A stretch of DNA of 9,035 bases from positions 1 to 9,035 of the forward strand of contig JAGGSW010000049.1 in NCBI GenBank assembly GCA_021158895.1. The letters are read 5' to 3'. Position numbers and translations under genes: made by a program. Position 1 is the first letter of the stretch; each line of letters begins with the position of its first letter. The DNA comes from Candidatus Odinarchaeota archaeon. GTDB lineage: Archaea; Asgardarchaeota; Baldrarchaeia; Baldrarchaeales; DXJG01. Positions 6,567 through 9,035 of the stretch are shown here, piece by piece. The notes below the pieces were generated by a model. The model saw nothing but the letters and a program-made list of their open reading frames with translations. It searched no databases and was not told where the DNA came from.

Positions 6567-7049
6567 TTACATTTCTTCTCCAATTCCCTCCACTATATAT
6601 CCAATTTTTTTGAAGATCCCAGGAGAAAACTTAATTCCACAGTATTCTGATCCAGCGGCACCAATTACGTAATCTCTTTCCATAACTTCTTTATCAACGT
6701 AAGCGGGACATAATTTATAGAAAACAAAAGGAGGTACCCCACCTATTTCGAAGCCAGTAAAAGCCTTAACTTCGTCTGGAGTAGCTAATCTAAGCTTTTT
6801 CAACCCACTAATTTTCTCAAGTTTCCTCACGTTAACTCGCTTGTTTCCAGTAACTATTGCCGCAACATATTTATCCTTAGATTTAAATAAGAGACTCTTC
6901 AAAATATACTTTCTAGGGACCTTAAGAGCCTTTTCAGCATCTTCAGTTTTCCTGCCACTCAATTCATGATAAATTATTTCACCATCTATCCCAATTTCCT
7001 TAACAAGAACTTCCATCTTCTTTAACTTATCTTTCAATTCAAACACCAT
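6567..7049 (-). CDS. YbaK/EbsC (ProX) family aminoacyl-tRNA deacylase
   Basis: This 160-residue single-domain protein belongs to the YbaK/ProX family, which hydrolyses mischarged tRNAs in trans, classically Cys-tRNA(Pro) or Ala-tRNA(Pro). Marks of the family are the lysine in YILKSLLF (K51, the position of the catalytic lysine in YbaK), the strand-turn segment AIVTGNKRVN at 64-73, the GGVPPF loop at 103-108 and AAGSEYCGIKFSPG at 131-144. It lies tail to tail with cysS, which fits a role in removing misplaced cysteine, though family members differ in specificity and sequence alone does not settle it. ATG 7049 has only a weak SD (GAG, 5-6 nt upstream). TTTATA at about 7081-7087 could be the TATA element, giving a leader of about 10 nt and separate transcription from moaE. 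Confidence 0.88.
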   Translation of the reverse strand: MVFELKDKLKKMEVLVKEIGIDGEIIYHELSGRKTEDAEKALKVPRKYILKSLLFKSKDKYVAAIVTGNKRVNVRKLEKISGLKKLRLATPDEVKAFTGFEIGGVPPFVFYKLCPAYVDKEVMERDYVIGAAGSEYCGIKFSPGIFKKIGYIVEGIGEEM

Positions 7050-7110
7050 ATAATCTCAAGATTATTAAGATGAAAGTCTCTATAAAGCTAATAGAAAATA
7101 AAATAATCTC

Positions 7111-7542
7111 CTATATATTTGTCACCCAGTATGAACCTTTTTCCGTGTGTTCCTTTTTCCATATGGGGGCTTCTTTCTTAAATCTTTCTACCGCTTCTCT
7201 TAGCGCTTGAAAAGTTTCTTCCCTATGTTCTCCAGCAACAACTACGTACACAATATCCTCTCCAACATTTAAAGTTCCAACATTATGATGAATATGGGCA
7301 TCTATTACACCGTTCTTTTCTATGGTTTCTTCACAAATTTTACTTAAAACCTTATTAGCTTCTTCCTCATATGCTTCAAACTCTAATTTTTTAACTCTTG
7401 ATCCATCTTTCCCCTTTCCGCGAACAATACCTATAAAACATGCAATTGCACCAACTTCATTTATTCTTGGGCTCCTCTTGATTTCATCAATAATTTCTTG
7501 CAGAGAAATTTCGCCTTTGTTATGGATCTCTCCTTTTCTCAA
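7111..7542 (-). CDS. moaE: molybdopterin synthase catalytic (large) subunit MoaE
   Basis: MoaE, with the sulfur-carrying MoaD, inserts two sulfurs into precursor Z (cPMP) to form molybdopterin for molybdenum or tungsten enzymes. Numbered from TTG 7542 (143 aa), the protein shows GAIACFIGIVRG at 31-42 and LEFEAYEEEA at 53-62. HNVGTLNVGED follows at about 86-96, then VVVAGEHREE, and the active-site stretch FKKEAPIWKKE. K122 and K129 correspond in spacing to the catalytic K119 and K126 of E. coli MoaE. A longer frame opens with TTG 7569, but the GGAGG at 7550-7554, 7 nt before TTG 7542, decides for the shorter form. No moaD is in the window. A ThiF/MoeB-type activator is two genes upstream. Confidence 0.95.
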   Translation of the reverse strand: MRKGEIHNKGEISLQEIIDEIKRSPRINEVGAIACFIGIVRGKGKDGSRVKKLEFEAYEEEANKVLSKICEETIEKNGVIDAHIHHNVGTLNVGEDIVYVVVAGEHREETFQALREAVERFKKEAPIWKKEHTEKGSYWVTNI

Positions 7543-7549
7543 TTTAATT

Positions 7550-7554
7550 CCTCC
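7550..7554 (-). promoter_or_regulatory. Shine-Dalgarno GGAGG of moaE
   Basis: On the minus strand GGAGG stands 7 nt before TTG 7542. It lies inside the longer frame from TTG 7569 and shows that the extra nine codons are probably untranslated. Confidence 0.65.
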
Positions 7555-7571
7555 ATGTTGGGTAATCAATG

Positions 7572-7579
7572 GTTATAAA
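7572..7579 (-). promoter_or_regulatory. possible TATA box of moaE
   Basis: Minus-strand TTTATAAC predicts a start around 7549-7552, which would give a very short leader and exclude the TTG at 7569. Spacing to the SD is tight, so the real promoter may be further upstream. Confidence 0.3.
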
Positions 7580-7597
7580 AATGTTGCAGATTAAACT

Positions 7598-7630
7598 TTA
7601 ACAGCTAACTCCACTAACTGTAGTTGTTAA
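7598..7630. promoter_or_regulatory. 33-nt inverted repeat upstream of moaE, candidate operator
   Basis: TTAACAGCTA (7598-7607) and TAGTTGTTAA (7621-7630) form 10-nt arms with one mismatch around a 13-nt spacer. The dyad lies about 20 nt upstream of the moaE TATA-like element and downstream of the regulator gene. A dimeric repressor or activator site fits; an RNA hairpin is possible. Confidence 0.35.
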
Positions 7631-7711
7631 TTCTCTAATATTTCTTTTGACTAAATTTTGACAAAACTAATGAAATGAACATAATACCCCTACAATTTTC
7701 TTAAACTACAT

Positions 7712-8098
7712 TTATTTAGTTATTTCATCACAAACATCGCAAATTTCAGGGAACCCTCCAGTTTGTTTATATATTTCACAAATAAATTTCTTTGAAGCGC
7801 GAAGAGTCTTACAGAGACGACACATTTCCACTAAGGTATCAAGTTTATTCATCGTATTTTCTGCAATTCCCTTTGCTATTTTCTCCACGGCTTCCCTTAC
7901 TTCTCGTTTTTTTAATAAATTTTCCCCCTTCAACCCTCGTTTCTCCGACAAATAATAACTTACTGCTGGCTGTGTAAGTCCAAGCCTCCTCGCAATTTCT
8001 TGTTGTGTTAATCCGTATTTGTTAAATAATTGATTTACTATCATAGATCTGATTCTAGGTAAAATAATACGGACAACAATCTCGCAAGGCGGTTTCAT
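7712..8098 (-). CDS. HTH transcriptional regulator with cysteine-rich C-terminus (archaeal COG2522-like)
   Basis: This small DNA-binding protein has 128 residues from ATG 8098. The opening MKPPCEIVVRIILPRIR is typical of an archaeal group of predicted XRE-type regulators. The helix-turn-helix is GLTQQEIARRLGLTQPAVSYYL at 29-50. A helical linker follows, and the tail has a C93-x2-C96 pair, C107 and a C120-x2-C123 pair, which could bind zinc or an Fe-S cluster. With C5 this makes six cysteines in a short protein, suggesting redox or metal sensing (inference). The start at 8098 has GGTGA 5 nt upstream; a GTG at 8146 would add 16 residues unlike the family. A likely TATA element is at 8146-8153. 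It sits between the E1-like gene and moaE, which are its most obvious targets, but its ligand is unknown. Confidence 0.82.
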   Translation of the reverse strand: MKPPCEIVVRIILPRIRSMIVNQLFNKYGLTQQEIARRLGLTQPAVSYYLSEKRGLKGENLLKKREVREAVEKIAKGIAENTMNKLDTLVEMCRLCKTLRASKKFICEIYKQTGGFPEICDVCDEITK

Positions 8099-8103
8099 GA
8101 ACT

Positions 8104-8108
8104 TCACC
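8104..8108 (-). promoter_or_regulatory. Shine-Dalgarno GGTGA of the HTH regulator
   Basis: GGTGA lies 5 nt before ATG 8098 and selects this start over the GTG at 8146. Confidence 0.5.
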
Positions 8109-8145
8109 TTTTTTAAGCTCTGATATTTTATAACACCGTTATTCA

Positions 8146-8153
8146 CTTATATT
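8146..8153 (-). promoter_or_regulatory. possible TATA box of the HTH regulator
   Basis: Minus-strand AATATAAG predicts a start near 8123 and a leader of about 25 nt that includes the SD. A second AT box, TTATAAAA at 8126-8133, is close to the start codon and would leave almost no leader. Confidence 0.25.
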
Positions 8154-8174
8154 CTTAACCAATAAAATATTTTT

Positions 8175-8939
8175 TCATTTTTCGCCGCAAATAGGGCATC
8201 CCTCATCGCGCTCAATCTTAACAACCTCTACTGTAAAATCCTCCCCGTCAAATATAAGTAACCTACCAACTAGCGGTACCCCAATTCCAGTAATCAATTT
8301 TATAGCCTCTAAAGCTTCCATTGAACCAATTATACCAGGAGTAACCCCTACAACAGGGAATTTCTCCTTTTCCATTGGTGGTCTAGGAAAAATACATTTA
8401 AGACAAGGCCCTTTTTTCGGTACAATGGTTGTTAATTGTCCCGTAAAACCGTAAACTCCCGCATGAACAAGAGGAATATCAAGTTTTACACAAGCTTCAT
8501 TTAAAATATACCTTGTTTTAAAATTGTCGAGGGCATCAACAACTACGTGTGCCCCCTTAATAATACTAATAACGTTGTCTTTTGTAACTTCCTCTTGCAC
8601 TATCTTTACCTTTACATGTGGATTCATTTTTTCTAGTTTTTCTTTTGCGGATTTCACTTTAGGCAGACCTATGTCTTGATCCCAGTGAAGAATTTGTCTA
8701 TTTAAATTATTTAATTCAACAACATCACTATCCACGAGAATAAGTTCCCCCACACCAGCAACAGCAAGATATATAGCTGTTGGAGAACCCAAACCGCCAG
8801 CACCAACCACAACAACACGCGATTTCTTTAATTTCTTTTGACCTTCAACACCCCACCCTTTGATCATAACTTGTCTGTCATATCTCTCAATCTCTTTTTC
8901 AGTTAACTCTACTGCAAAATTCTTATTGTTTCCTGTCAT
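8175..8939 (-). CDS. ThiF/MoeB/HesA-family E1-like adenylyltransferase
   Basis: Proteins of this family adenylate the C-terminal glycine of a ubiquitin-like sulfur carrier (MoaD, ThiS or SAMP). Numbered from ATG 8939 (254 aa), the ATP-binding GAGGLG is at 46-51, the acidic D70 and D72 precede NRQ (R81), K94 is in LPKVKSA, and D138 ends the DALD segment before N139. Zinc cysteine pairs are C179-x2-C182 and C248-x2-C251. The residue 12 after C182, which is C187 in E. coli MoeB, is phenylalanine here (F194 in KFPVVGV). The nearby moaE suggests that MoaD is the partner, but no carrier protein is in view. Start 8939 has GGTGAT at 8943-8948 and a plausible TATA element upstream; a start at 8972 would lie before the predicted transcription start. 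Confidence 0.92.
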   Translation of the reverse strand: MTGNNKNFAVELTEKEIERYDRQVMIKGWGVEGQKKLKKSRVVVVGAGGLGSPTAIYLAVAGVGELILVDSDVVELNNLNRQILHWDQDIGLPKVKSAKEKLEKMNPHVKVKIVQEEVTKDNVISIIKGAHVVVDALDNFKTRYILNEACVKLDIPLVHAGVYGFTGQLTTIVPKKGPCLKCIFPRPPMEKEKFPVVGVTPGIIGSMEALEAIKLITGIGVPLVGRLLIFDGEDFTVEVVKIERDEGCPICGEK

Positions 8940-8942
8940 AAT

Positions 8943-8948
8943 ATCACC
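8943..8948 (-). promoter_or_regulatory. Shine-Dalgarno GGTGAT of the E1-like gene
   Basis: GGTGAT ends 3 nt before ATG 8939, with its GGTG core 5 nt away. The spacing is short, yet the site is better than anything before the ATG at 8972. Confidence 0.45.
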
Positions 8949-8980
8949 ATGCAATATATTCCATATGGCCAAAACCTCTG

Positions 8981-8988
8981 CTATTAAA
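8981..8988 (-). promoter_or_regulatory. possible TATA box of the E1-like gene
   Basis: Minus-strand TTTAATAG, preceded by a purine-rich GAAAGAA that could be a BRE, predicts a start around 8958 and a leader of about 19 nt containing the SD. Confidence 0.35.
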
Positions 8989-9035
8989 TTCTTTCTCCGC
9001 TTAATTAACTATCCAATATAACTGTATGTTAAATG

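Noticed and set aside
7322..7594. Plus-strand open frame of 90 codons
   Set aside because: It is antisense to moaE and extends only a little past it; no SD or family features.

Overview
The window looks archaeal. It is AT-rich, and the credible start codons sit behind Shine-Dalgarno (SD) sequences of the GGAGG or GGTGAT type. Half of those starts are GTG or TTG. Upstream AT boxes sit where archaeal TATA elements would be. The proteins also fit: a multisubunit FAD/Fe-S dehydrogenase like the dye-linked L-proline dehydrogenases of Thermococcales, a short archaeal-type HTH regulator with a cysteine-rich tail, and an archaeal-style ThiF/MoeB protein. A TACK-group archaeon is plausible, but one window cannot fix the lineage.

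Left part (1-3500): four genes that together supply all parts of a four-subunit amine/amino-acid dehydrogenase. On the minus strand, an FAD/[2Fe-2S] alpha subunit, a two-cluster ferredoxin and a BFD-like [2Fe-2S] protein are chained by a GTGA and an ATGA stop/start overlap. The beta subunit (DAO-family flavoprotein, the expected substrate-oxidising part) is on the plus strand, tail to tail with that operon. L-proline or a similar secondary amine is the best substrate guess.

Middle (3500-5078): a divergent intergenic region leads into a membrane polyferredoxin of the NapH/YccM type, which could pass electrons between the dehydrogenase and the membrane. Its probable leader carries a 19-nt exact copy of a stretch inside the ferredoxin gene. 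Because that gene is on the other strand, the two transcripts would be complementary. Between this gene and cysS lies an 88-codon open frame on the minus strand without a usable start, probably a gene remnant.

Right part (5079-9035): cysteinyl-tRNA synthetase (plus strand) converges on a YbaK/ProX-family aminoacyl-tRNA deacylase (minus strand). Upstream of the deacylase on the minus strand come MoaE (molybdopterin synthase large subunit), an HTH regulator with a cysteine-rich C-terminus, and a ThiF/MoeB-type E1-like adenylyltransferase that lacks the cysteine corresponding to MoeB C187. MoaE and the E1-like protein point to molybdenum/tungsten-cofactor synthesis, with the regulator between them. 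No rRNA, tRNA, CRISPR array or complete insertion sequence was seen.
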